Origin: Planctomycetota bacterium
Lineage (GTDB): Bacteria > Planctomycetota > Planctomycetia > Planctomycetales > Planctomycetaceae
Assembly (NCBI GenBank): GCA_027622115.1
Contig: JAQBZS010000224.1
Span: 1-9,048, forward strand
Direction: 5' to 3'
Length of the DNA: 9,048 nt
Part shown: positions 1 to 5,754 of the stretch, piece after piece
How positions within the stretch are numbered: position 1 is the stretch's first letter
Layout: each line of letters starts with the position of its first letter
Translations under genes and position numbers: made by a program
Notes under the pieces: model-generated
Databases searched by the model: none
What the model saw: only the letters and a program-made list of their open reading frames with translations
Told to the model about the DNA's origin: nothing

Positions 1-1
1 A

Positions 2-349
2 AAGGCTCGCGAAGACAGCAGCGGCCAGGTCCGCGTCTGGGCGGCTTGGTCCATCTGGAAGATCACGGGCGAAAGCGACCAAGCGATCAAACTCATGACG
101 TCGCGGCTGTACAACGAATCTCTCTCGGGAAAATGGGAGTCCGCCTATTTGTTGGCGGAGTTCAAAGAACTACCGCCCCTGACGATCAAGGGACTCGTGG
201 CGGCCGCACAATTCACCGGTCGACCAAAATACAACCAGGCGGCCGAGTTCGAATTGCAGCGGATCAAGAACTCCGCCATCGCGACTTTGAAGAAGGTCTC
301 GCCAAGCACCCGCCTGAACGCGACGACGAAACCGACTTCGCCTCGGTAG
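2..349 (+). CDS. HEAT-repeat protein, C-terminal end (5' end outside window)
   Basis: The reading frame is open from base 2 to a TAG at 347-349 and has no start inside the window that precedes the conserved part, so this is the last 115 residues of a longer gene. The first residues, 'GQVRVWAAWSIWKI', fit the second half of a HEAT or PBS-lyase HEAT repeat (a helix with V-R-x-x-A-A-W/A-A-L spacing), followed by a second helical pair around 'WESAYLLAEF'. Such repeats form alpha-solenoids for protein binding; in planctomycetes they often sit at the end of large secreted or membrane-associated proteins. The tail is basic and rich in Ser/Thr (SPSTRLNATTKPTSPR) and looks disordered. The specific role cannot be read from this piece. 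An ATG at 95 lies inside the repeat and is unlikely to be the start. Confidence 0.6.
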   Translation, partial: KAREDSSGQVRVWAAWSIWKITGESDQAIKLMTSRLYNESLSGKWESAYLLAEFKELPPLTIKGLVAAAQFTGRPKYNQAAEFELQRIKNSAIATLKKVSPSTRLNATTKPTSPR

Positions 350-393
350 CCACCGTCGCCAGACGGGAGTCGAGGGGGCCGCTCGAATCAGAG

Positions 394-912
394 CTACGAG
401 CCCCTGCCAACCTCAATGAAACTCAACAGCTTTAACCGGTCCTTGGCCACCGGGAACTGGGCCTGCTTGATGCGGGAGTTCAATGTGTTGGCCGCTCGGG
501 CTGCCACTTCCAGCTCGGTCAGTTGCAATAGGTATTGCTCGTACGGTTGGTTCGAGTCGGCTGCATCGCGAGCCAGTTGTTCGAACTCCGCCTTCATCGT
601 CGGCAGGCGGAGTTGCTTCAGGTTCGACTTCAGCAACAGGTGCTCGGCGTTGTTCTTCGCCGGTGTGTTCTTCGCCAGCGTGTTGTTCGCCAGTGTGTTG
701 TTCGCCAGTGTGTTGCTTGTTGGCGTCTTGCTTGCTGTCCGGCTTGACGTTTTGCTGTTCGGCGTCTTCGAGTCCGCCGACATCTTGGCCTTCGCGTCCT
801 TCGTTCGAGTCGCCGCTGATTGCGACGCCGCTGGTGCCTGGACTTTCTTGCGATGGGGATTGCCAGACGATTTCTCACATACAGGTTTCAAAGGCGAGCA
901 GACAATGAGCAC
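394..912 (-). pseudogene. istB: IS21-family helper ATPase IstB, N-terminal fragment
   Basis: IstB is the AAA+ ATPase that assists the IstA transposase of IS21 elements. Roughly the second half of this 172-residue frame matches the family's N-terminal region: 'LLKSNLKQLRLPTMKAEFEQLARDA', then 'YEQYLLQLTELEVAAR', then 'RIKQAQFPVAKD'. Intact IstB runs to about 250 residues and carries Walker A and B motifs after this point. Here the match ends at FPVAKD and the frame closes 14 residues later at TAG (394-396), so the whole ATPase core is gone. The N-terminal extension is Lys/Ser/Thr-rich and contains a five-unit NTLAN-type repeat. The start is uncertain: an internal ATG at 783 is as plausible as 912. 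istA would be expected upstream (above 912) but is absent, so the insertion sequence is a remnant. Plus-strand frames over the same bases are shadows. Confidence 0.75.
650..724. repeat. 15-bp tandem repeat inside the istB fragment
   Basis: Five adjacent 15-base units start at 650, 665, 680, 695 and 710. The plus-strand consensus is GTGTTGTTCGCCAGT; the units at 680 and 695 are identical and the outer ones have diverged. The unit length is a multiple of three, so the istB frame is kept and encodes a run of NTLAN / NTLAK / NTPAK pentapeptides in the linker before the conserved IstB region. Slippage or unequal crossing-over is the simplest origin. Confidence 0.85.
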
Positions 913-985
913 GCGTCGAACATGTTACTTGCAAGCGGTCAGAGAGGCGCGCAAAAGAACAAGGGATATGCAAGGGCTAGAGTGA
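905..985 (+). other. Possible 5' part of the HExxH gene, separated by an in-frame TGA
   Basis: ATG 905 has a GGCGAG sequence six bases upstream (893-898) and opens a 26-codon frame (MSTRRTCYLQAVREARKRTRDMQGLE) that ends at TGA 983-985. This is the same frame as the HEPFH protein that follows, and the codons from 986 to the TTG at 1037 are also open. If the TGA is a mutation, or a sequencing error, the real protein begins at 905 and is about 220 residues long. If not, this is a chance small frame. I cannot decide from the sequence. Confidence 0.25.
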
Positions 986-1036
986 AGTTCGAGAAGGATC
1001 AAGCCCGACTACTTCATCATCGCGCTAATAAGACAG

Positions 1037-1567
1037 TTGATAAAGAAGGCTCAGGCGAGGGCGGAGATCGAAGCGAGCTACATCCGAATCAGTGACATAA
1101 AACCGGGAAAGACCACCCCCCAATTCCCGCAAACAGGTACTGAAGTGCTTCCTCACATGGAGTATTTCACATCACACTACCGCAGGGTTGCTGCAAATTG
1201 TGTAGATGTCGTTGACGACAACGTAGCTGCCCGAAACTATCCACTTGTCCCTGGATTCATTGTCCCGCGAAAGATCTTCGAAGTGCCTGATGCGTGCCTC
1301 AATGAGATTATCGGCACATTGACGCATGAACCATTCCATCGACTTGGACAACCTAACTGGTTGTCCGGCTTTGGTGGGCATGACAAAGAGGGGTACATGA
1401 AGCTTCCAAGCGGCCGCGGCTCTGTTGAAGCCGCTATAGACGGAATAGTCGAATGGGCGAACAGTTGGGTTAACCCGATAACTAAGAAATCGTTGTGGGA
1501 CGAGATTGTGCAGGAAGCACGCAAGAATCCGTTCCAACCTCCCCGAACAAATGGACGACGAAGATGA
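1037..1567 (+). CDS. Small HExxH-motif protein, possible metallopeptidase/toxin domain
   Basis: I do not recognise a named family. The visible feature is 'LTHEPFHRLGQ' with H97-E98-P99-F100-H101, an HExxH zinc-peptidase-like motif. It is preceded by a hydrophobic strand-like stretch (NYPLVPGFIVPRKIFEVP) and followed by H115, D116 and E118, then 'EAAIDGIVEWANSW'. This order recalls single-domain or C-terminal toxin peptidases of polymorphic toxin systems. A caveat is that proline is normally excluded from the HExxH helix, so P99 may mean a non-catalytic or unrelated protein. No signal peptide or membrane segment is seen. The TTG start at 1037 has no evident Shine-Dalgarno sequence, and the frame is open back to a TGA at 983, so the N-terminus is uncertain and the gene may be a truncated remnant. 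Its TGA overlaps the next gene's ATG, implying co-translation. G+C is lower than in the genes downstream. Confidence 0.5.
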   Translation: MIKKAQARAEIEASYIRISDIKPGKTTPQFPQTGTEVLPHMEYFTSHYRRVAANCVDVVDDNVAARNYPLVPGFIVPRKIFEVPDACLNEIIGTLTHEPFHRLGQPNWLSGFGGHDKEGYMKLPSGRGSVEAAIDGIVEWANSWVNPITKKSLWDEIVQEARKNPFQPPRTNGRRR

Positions 1568-2103
1568 GGGAGCAAACAAATCACCGTGCATTTCTCGGCA
1601 TCCTGAAGAACGCCGCAATTGTTACTCTGGGTCCGATCTGGGCAGGGTCGGTGGTTGGATTTATCATTGCAGTGTATTGCCATCTTCCCACGGTTCCGTC
1701 AATTCTGGCTGGCGGCAGCACTGGCGCAATATGTGCAATCTATGGAACGCCGCTGATAAAGTATCTTTTAATAGGTGTCACGGGTGCCGTGTGTGGACGT
1801 TCTGTCGGAATCGGTGCTGATGACACTCGACTTATTGTCATTGTGTTGGGTGTACTGATCGCGGTCATAGCGTCGCTGTTAAGCCGAGGCGTGAAGTATG
1901 TATTCTTTTCCATATGGCTACTCGTCGCTGCGGCGGTTGCTTCCGAAAGCGTGCCTGACTTGAATCTCGGAACCGCTCTCTCCGATCCTGGAGTATCATT
2001 CGTGGTGCTGGGTGTGTCCACCAGTATTGCAGTGATCTTGTCCCGATTTAGGGACCAACAACAGGTCGCACAAGGTCATGCCGGGCCTGAAGACAACGAA
2101 TAG
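1564..2103 (+). CDS. Multi-spanning membrane protein coupled to the HExxH gene
   Basis: This is a protein of 179 residues beginning at ATG 1564, which overlaps the upstream TGA as ATGA (1564-1567); this strongly favours this start over the earlier alternative at 1495. Hydrophobic segments lie near residues 15-38, 46-60, 66-80, 90-108, 112-127 and 145-162, suggesting five or six membrane spans. They are joined by short loops and followed by a charged, probably cytoplasmic tail (SRFRDQQQVAQGHAGPEDNE). No conserved catalytic motif is seen and I do not recognise the family. Small polytopic proteins directly behind a toxin gene are often immunity proteins that protect the membrane or block the toxin, so an immunity role is an inference from position and coupling only. 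A strong hairpin with a T run follows about 50 bases after the stop. Confidence 0.6.
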   Translation: MREQTNHRAFLGILKNAAIVTLGPIWAGSVVGFIIAVYCHLPTVPSILAGGSTGAICAIYGTPLIKYLLIGVTGAVCGRSVGIGADDTRLIVIVLGVLIAVIASLLSRGVKYVFFSIWLLVAAAVASESVPDLNLGTALSDPGVSFVVLGVSTSIAVILSRFRDQQQVAQGHAGPEDNE

Positions 2104-2114
2104 ATTCTCGGCGT

Positions 2115-2164
2115 AAAGAGGCCCGGTTTCAGGATTTGAACCAGAAAACGGGCCAGGTCTCTTT
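2115..2164. repeat. Overlapping imperfect inverted repeat competing with the terminator stem
   Basis: AAAGAGGCCCGGTTT (2115-2129) pairs with AAACGGGCCAGGTCTCTTT (2146-2164), with one bulged G and a short internal bulge. The right arm shares bases 2153-2164 with the left arm of the terminator hairpin, so the two stems exclude each other, the logic of an attenuator. Whether it is transcribed in a way that uses this is unknown. The loop contains GGATTTGAACC (2132-2142), which resembles a reversed tRNA T-loop, but no tRNA surrounds it. Confidence 0.4.
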
Positions 2165-2204
2165 GATTTGATGCCAAAGCAATCAAAGAGACCTGGTCCT
2201 TTTT
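2153..2204 (+). terminator. Rho-independent-type terminator of the two-gene cassette
   Basis: CCAGGTCTCTTTGATT (2153-2168) and AATCAAAGAGACCTGG (2181-2196) are perfect inverted 16-mers around a 12-base loop, followed by TCC and five Ts at 2200-2204. The stem is long but only moderately G+C-rich. It sits about 50 bases after the membrane-protein stop, where a terminator is expected. It could equally be part of a mobile repeat, since a second overlapping stem is present just upstream. Confidence 0.6.
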
Positions 2205-2280
2205 CATTCCCAGCGTGACGAATTGGACTGTCGTTGATGCTTCGAATGGCGACGTCGCGTTTCAATCCACCGCGGGTGAA

Positions 2281-2349
2281 GAAAAGGGACGGGGGTCACT
2301 TCGGTCCCGTGAAAAGCCCGACGGCGTAAAAGACCCCCGTCCCCTTTTC
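2281..2349. repeat. REP-like long inverted repeat (GACGGGGGTC type)
   Basis: GAAAAGGGACGGGGGTC (2281-2297) and GACCCCCGTCCCCTTTTC (2332-2349) form an inverted pair of 17/18 bases with one extra C on the right and a 34-base spacer. From memory, GGGACGGGGGTC-type palindromes are dispersed in planctomycete and related genomes and are linked to REP-associated tyrosine transposases; no transposase gene is present here. The right arm abuts the point where the YgjP-like fragment ends, so the element probably took part in that truncation. Confidence 0.6.
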
Positions 2350-2352
2350 CGC

Positions 2353-2494
2353 TCGCAATGCAGCGGGTTGATGCCTGGATCAGCAGGAGATTCAGCAGAA
2401 TGGTGCCGTTTTTCGTACAGCTTCCCCAGCGGCGTTTCATGCGACGGATTGACCAGACGGGATCTGCGATATTACCCATCTTCGACAGTTTCAA
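2353..2494 (-). pseudogene. YgjP-like M48 metallopeptidase (DUF45), fragment
   Basis: The minus-strand frame reads 'DPVWSIRRMKRRWGSCTKNG' then 'TILLNLLLIQASTRCIA', a clear match to the segment that precedes the HExxH active site in YgjP/DUF45 metallopeptidases (consensus R-x-M-K-x-R-W-G-S-C). In intact proteins the next residues lead into 'VHELCH'. Here homology stops at CIA and the frame enters the REP-like repeat, so the zinc site is missing. The N-terminal half is also missing: a TGA lies just above 2494. Genes of this family often sit directly after hsdR in type I restriction loci, which fits its position here, downstream of hsdR on the same strand. Only about 40 family residues remain, so it is not functional. 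Confidence 0.7.
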
Positions 2495-2497
2495 TCT

Positions 2498-2663
2498 TCA
2501 AGTATCGGTTTTACACGGACTTACGGCGTCATTCAGTTCGTCCGGCTTGTCGACTTCGTCGTAGCCTTCGCGTTCGTCCGGGCCTGAGATCAGCACTTCG
2601 CTGCTGACCATTCCGAACTCGTCGAGGAACTGTTTGTAGAGCAGTGCCGTCGCCTTGCCCCGA
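2498..2663 (-). pseudogene. hsdR: hsdR remnant in a shifted frame
   Basis: In a different minus-strand frame from the main hsdR segment, these bases read GKATALLYKQFLDEFG, then MVSSEVLISGPDEREG, then YDEVDKPDELNDAV, a well-conserved HsdR stretch in the second helicase lobe. The frame runs on as SPCKTDT and stops at TGA (2498-2500). The family's usual residues between 'KRKYAT' and 'KATALLYKQF' (a few tens, including the FDI..H region) are absent, so an internal deletion near 2655-2665 both removed sequence and shifted the frame. Everything after DELNDAV, including the helicase arginine-finger motif and the C-terminal HsdM-contact region, has also been lost. The tail of the main hsdR frame over these bases is out-of-frame nonsense. 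Confidence 0.8.
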
Positions 2664-4319
2664 CGTGGCGTACTTCCTTTTCAGGTCCGCTCGTTGCTTC
2701 TTTGTGAGTTCCCCGGTCCATTCATCGAACCAGCGGTCAAGCTGAGCGGCATCGACTGTCTGTGGAACGTCGCGGCCTTCATAAAGCAGTTCGACGACGG
2801 CCTTGTCATCGACGGCTTCGCGGATCGTGTAGCTGTGGATCAGGCCGCCGAACTTGCCGATTGTCGTTTTCTCGCGTTTGACGACGGGCGTGCCGGTGAA
2901 ACCGATGAAGCAGGCGCGAGGCAGCACGCGACGCATGCGGGTGTGCATTTCTCCGAAGTGGCCGCGGTGGCTTTCGTCGACCAGCACGAACACGTTGTCG
3001 TTCTCGACGGGTTTGGCCACCTTGAGCGTCGTGTCAAACTTGTCGATCACCGTTGTGATGACGCGGCTTTGATGACCGGACAGCAGTTCGGCCAGATGCC
3101 GACCGGTCGTGGCCTGCACCGGAGTCGAACCGCAGTTTTTGAATGTGCCGAAAATCTGGTCATCCAGATCGACACGGTCGGTAACGAGTACAACCTTGAA
3201 GTCGTCGGCTCCTTCGCGAGGCAGGTCGAGTGCCAGCGACTTGGCCAGCATGACCATCGTGAGCGACTTGCCGCTGCCCTGCGTGTGCCAGACGACTCCG
3301 CCGCGCCGGCTGCCGTCGCTGTCGCGGTGGCGGATGCGTTCGAGAATCCGGCGGACGCAGAAGTACTGCTGATACCGGGCCACCTTGCGGTCACCGCCGT
3401 CCAGCAGGACGTACCGCTCGGCCAGTTCCATCAGGCGTTCGGGTTGGCACAAAGCGAACAGCGTCCGGTCCTGTTCGGTGACTTCCCGATCGCCACCCTT
3501 GTCGAGTTGCTCGAAGTAACCGCGATCGTCGGCGAACGGGGCGGAGAACAGCCGGTCCTGTTGCTCGTCCGACAGCGGTCGGTTGACCAGTTCGGCGAGT
3601 GCGTCTTCGTCGAGCCCCGCGTCTTTCCAGACGGACCAATACTTGGCTTTCGTGCCGATGGTCGCGTACTTCGTTTCGCCCACGGCGAGCGACAGGACCA
3701 GTTGCGCGTAACCGAACAGCCGGGGGATCTCGTTGACTCCCTGATTGCGAATCATCTGCTCGATCGCGAGCTGCACTGGAGTCTGCCCGCCTTCGCCTTT
3801 GACGCCGGGAGCCTTGTTTTCGATCACCGCCAGCGGGATGCCGTTGATAAACAGGACGATGTCCGGGCGTCGCGTCTCCTGACTGGCCGTGCGGGACACC
3901 GTGAATTCCGCCGTGACGTGAAAGCGGTTGTTCTGCCAGTCACGCCAGTCGATGTAGTGCAGCGGGAAACTCTTGGTGTCGCCGGCGATGGTCTGCGGCA
4001 GTGTCGTGCCGAGTGTCAGGCGGTCGTAGAGTTTTTCGTTGGTACGAATCAGCCCGTCGAAGCGTTCGTCCTTCAGCCGCTGGATGGCGGTGGCGATGTT
4101 GCCTTCGGAGAACGGTTCAATGTGCCCGCGAAAGTCGATGTGATTCATGGTCCGAAGCTGATCTTCGAGCACGCGGTCCAGCATGACACTGGCCGTCTTG
4201 CCTCCCCGCATGTCGAGCGCCTCGTCCGGAGTGACATACTCCCAGCCGAGGTTCATGAGCAACTGCAGCGAGGGAATTTGCGACGAGCGATTTTCAAGCG
4301 TGGAAGGCGTCCCGTTCAT
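2529..4319 (-). pseudogene. hsdR: Type I restriction enzyme R subunit HsdR, truncated
   Basis: HsdR is the ATP-dependent translocase and endonuclease subunit of type I restriction systems; it acts in the cytoplasm with HsdM2HsdS. The start at ATG 4319 has a GGAG seven to eight bases upstream, inside vapC, which it overlaps by 26 bases. Visible parts are an N-terminal domain, the PD-(D/E)xK nuclease (D153, E167-x-K169 in PDIVLFINGIPLAVIENKA), Walker A WHTQGSGKS (344-352), the DESH helicase motif II (449-452) and TGTP motif III (475-478). Homology is good to 'DLKRKYAT' near residue 552 (about base 2664). The last 40 residues of this 596-residue frame are Arg-rich out-of-frame sequence. Full-length HsdR is about 1000 residues, so most of the second helicase lobe and the C-terminus are gone. 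The N-terminal nuclease and first helicase lobe could still be translated, but restriction activity is not expected. Confidence 0.88.
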
Positions 4320-4755
4320 GACTTCGCTCCCGAATTCTTGAGGAGCGGTTCTGGCACTGCGGAGTTACCGTAAGACCGGGAATGGCTGACAGGTCACTGT
4401 CCGTCGTGACGACCGTGCAGTTGCCCAGCGTCTGGGCGATCGCGGCAATCATGATGTCAATTGTTTGCATGGGCCGACCGGCATTCATCAGCTCGGCGTG
4501 AACGCGGCCATACTCGAAGGCGCAATCCCGATCGAAAGGCCAGATGCGGAGTGCCGGCAGAGCCGTTTTCAGGGCGCGGAGATTCCGTTCGCGTGAGGAA
4601 CTGCGTTCGATCCCCGCCACCATTTCGGCCAGCACAGGAATGCACGTGCCGATGCGGTGGCCCTCTGTTGTTCTCTGCCGAGCCTGCTCGAAGACACCAT
4701 GCCGACGGCCAATGAACGCGGTCAGGATTCCACTGTCGAAAAGATACCGCGTCAT
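4294..4755 (-). CDS. vapC: VapC-family PIN-domain ribonuclease toxin
   Basis: VapC toxins are Mg2+-dependent RNases of type II toxin-antitoxin pairs, typically cleaving tRNA or rRNA. The acidic set expected of a PIN domain is present: D7 (MTRYLFDSGI), E44 (IPVLAEM), D100 (MQTIDIMIAA) and D119/D121 (TTDSD). The family phrases 'GNCTVVTTDSDLSAIPGLTV' and 'RNLRALKTALPALRIWPFD' are typical. The length of 153 residues is a little long because the last 24 residues (TPQCQNRSSRIRERSHERDAFHA region) extend past the usual end and overlap the hsdR start. The start at ATG 4755 overlaps the antitoxin stop as ATGA, so translation is coupled. The gene appears intact although its antitoxin carries a premature stop. 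Confidence 0.85.
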   Translation of the reverse strand: MTRYLFDSGILTAFIGRRHGVFEQARQRTTEGHRIGTCIPVLAEMVAGIERSSSRERNLRALKTALPALRIWPFDRDCAFEYGRVHAELMNAGRPMQTIDIMIAAIAQTLGNCTVVTTDSDLSAIPGLTVTPQCQNRSSRIRERSHERDAFHA

Positions 4756-5048
4756 TCAAACATCCCCCGCAGTTCCTCGCCCTGTTCGACGAACCGGGAC
4801 TTCTCCCACTCGCGTCGCGATTGCCGATCCCGCTCCCACGCTGCGAATTCCTCGTCCGACCAGCTCAGCGTCTGCATCCGGTCCAGCGCATCCAGCACAC
4901 GGGTGGTCTCATCGGGCGACATCGCGTCAGCATCGCCACTGAGCGGTTCATCGGCGGGAGCCTCGATGAGATACACCACCGCGCCCTACGGCAGATTGAG
5001 TTCGTCGTCGGGCACGAGCCGTCCCTTCGTCCACGTTGCGCGCATCAT
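4752..5048 (-). pseudogene. vapB: VapB-like antitoxin with premature amber stop; GTG restart at 4979 possible
   Basis: Antitoxin partner of VapC: it binds and blocks the toxin through its C-terminus and represses the operon through its N-terminus. The full frame starts at ATG 5048 (or 5045) with AAGGAA six bases upstream and reads MMRATWTKGRLVPDDELNLP, then TAG (4988-4986), then GAVVYLIEAPADEPL and on to the end. 'LP-E-GA' would be normal, so a single GAG-to-TAG change is the likely cause. A GTG at 4979, three codons after the stop, gives a 75-residue protein (4752-4979) that keeps the acidic, toxin-binding C-terminal part (LSWSDEEFAAWERDRQSRREWEKSRFVEQGEELRGMFE) but loses the first beta-strand DNA-binding piece. 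Because vapC is intact, the restart product or stop suppression may still be needed. It could also be an assembly error. Confidence 0.7.
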
Positions 5049-5054
5049 GATGCG

Positions 5055-5103
5055 TTCCTTTTTGTCTCTGGAATCGAGACCCTCAATTGACTCCTGAATT
5101 GTA
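5055..5103 (-). promoter_or_regulatory. vapB ribosome binding site and possible -10 element
   Basis: On the minus strand AAGGAA (5060-5055) lies six bases before ATG 5048 and decides that start, showing that the TAG at 4988-4986 is inside the gene. Further up, TACAAT (5103-5098) matches five of six bases of a sigma-70 -10 box about 50 bases before the start. I see no well-spaced -35 box, and a short CAATT/AATTG inverted repeat (5104-5086 region) overlaps the area. The binding site is clear; the promoter is weak evidence only. Confidence 0.4.
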
Positions 5104-5140
5104 CCCGGTGGATGCCGTCGAGTGGTCCGGCAAAGGCCTG

Positions 5141-5608
5141 TCAGTTGAAGCCCAGCTCCTTCAGATATCCGGCCATCTTCTTACGAGTCTTCGCCAGCTC
5201 GACTTCGATGTCGTCGATTTCCTTCTGCACGGCCCGGATGTCGATCTCTTCTTCTTCCTCGAACGTGTCCACATAGCGAGGGATGTTGAGATTGAATTCG
5301 TTCTCTTCAATCTCCGCCGGCTTTGCCGGGTAGGCGTACTTGTCGACCGTCTTGAAGGCCGAGTACGTCTTCACGATGCGGCCGAGATCTTCGTCCCGCA
5401 GCCGGTTCTGGCGCTTCTCTTGAGCGAACTCGCGGCTGGCGTCGATGAACAGCACATTCTTCTGCTTCCGCGCCGTGCGGCTGCGGTCGAAGATCAGAAT
5501 CGCTGCCGGAATGCCCGTCCCATAGAACAGGTTCGCCGGCAGACCGATGACGGCATCCAGCAGGTTCTCTTCGATCAGCTTGCGACGGATGACGCCCTCT
5601 TTCCCACG
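5141..5608 (-). pseudogene. hsdM: Type I modification methyltransferase HsdM, C-terminal fragment
   Basis: HsdM is the N6-adenine methyltransferase of type I systems. From R-G-K-E-G at 5608 the frame is a strong match: 'EGVIRRKLIEENLLDAVIGL', 'PANLFYGTGIPAAILIFDRS', 'KNVLFIDASREFAQEKRQNR' and 'NEFNLNIPRYVDTFEEEEE', ending in a coiled-coil-like 'AVQKEIDDIEVELAKTRKKM' and AGYLKELGFN with stop at 5141. About 156 residues remain of the usual 480-520. The SAM-binding motif and the NPP[FY] catalytic motif lie in the missing N-terminal part. Upstream (above 5608) the same frame runs on to 6025 but encodes unrelated sequence, namely out-of-frame hsdR debris and the antisense of the neighbouring dehydrogenase, so that longer frame is not a gene. 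No hsdS lies between this and hsdR. Confidence 0.85.
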
Positions 5609-5657
5609 TACTTTGGTACAAACAGTTGCGTAACGCGACCCTTGTGCGAGCAACCTC

Positions 5658-5726
5658 GAATTCCGCCGTGACGTGAAAGCGGTTGTTCTTCCAGTCGCGC
5701 CAGTCGATGTAGTGCAGCGGAAAACT
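5658..5726 (-). pseudogene. hsdR: Fragment of a second, diverged hsdR copy
   Basis: These 69 bases match 3903-3971 of the main hsdR in the same orientation at 66 of 69 positions. Read on the minus strand they encode FPLHYIDWRDWKNNRFHVTAEF, the segment just before the nuclease domain. Two of the three differences are silent and one changes Q to K, a pattern expected from a related functional gene rather than from random decay after duplication. The piece has no start or stop and is joined at about 5657 to unrelated bases and then to the hsdM fragment. Confidence 0.75.
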
Positions 5727-5754
5727 TGTGAAGTGTTCTTATCGGCTCCTCGCC

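Noticed and set aside
416..985. Plus-strand open frame of 189 codons over the istB fragment
   Set aside because: The low-complexity Cys/Phe/Val/Leu-rich product is the antisense of the istB repeat and conserved region; only its last 26 codons (905-985) might matter.
2128..2143. GGTTCAAATCC on the minus strand, resembling a tRNA T-loop
   Set aside because: No acceptor, D or anticodon arm can be found at the right distances, and the bases are part of the overlapping hairpins.
2259..2270. GTTTCAATCCAC, the reverse complement of the common type I CRISPR repeat end GTGGATTGAAAC
   Set aside because: Only a single partial copy is present, with no second repeat at spacer distance on either side and no cas gene in the window. 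It may be a decayed leftover, but an array cannot be supported.
2655..4373. Long plus-strand open frame of 572 codons opposite hsdR
   Set aside because: It is the antisense shadow of a high-G+C coding gene; the minus strand shows clear HsdR nuclease and helicase motifs.
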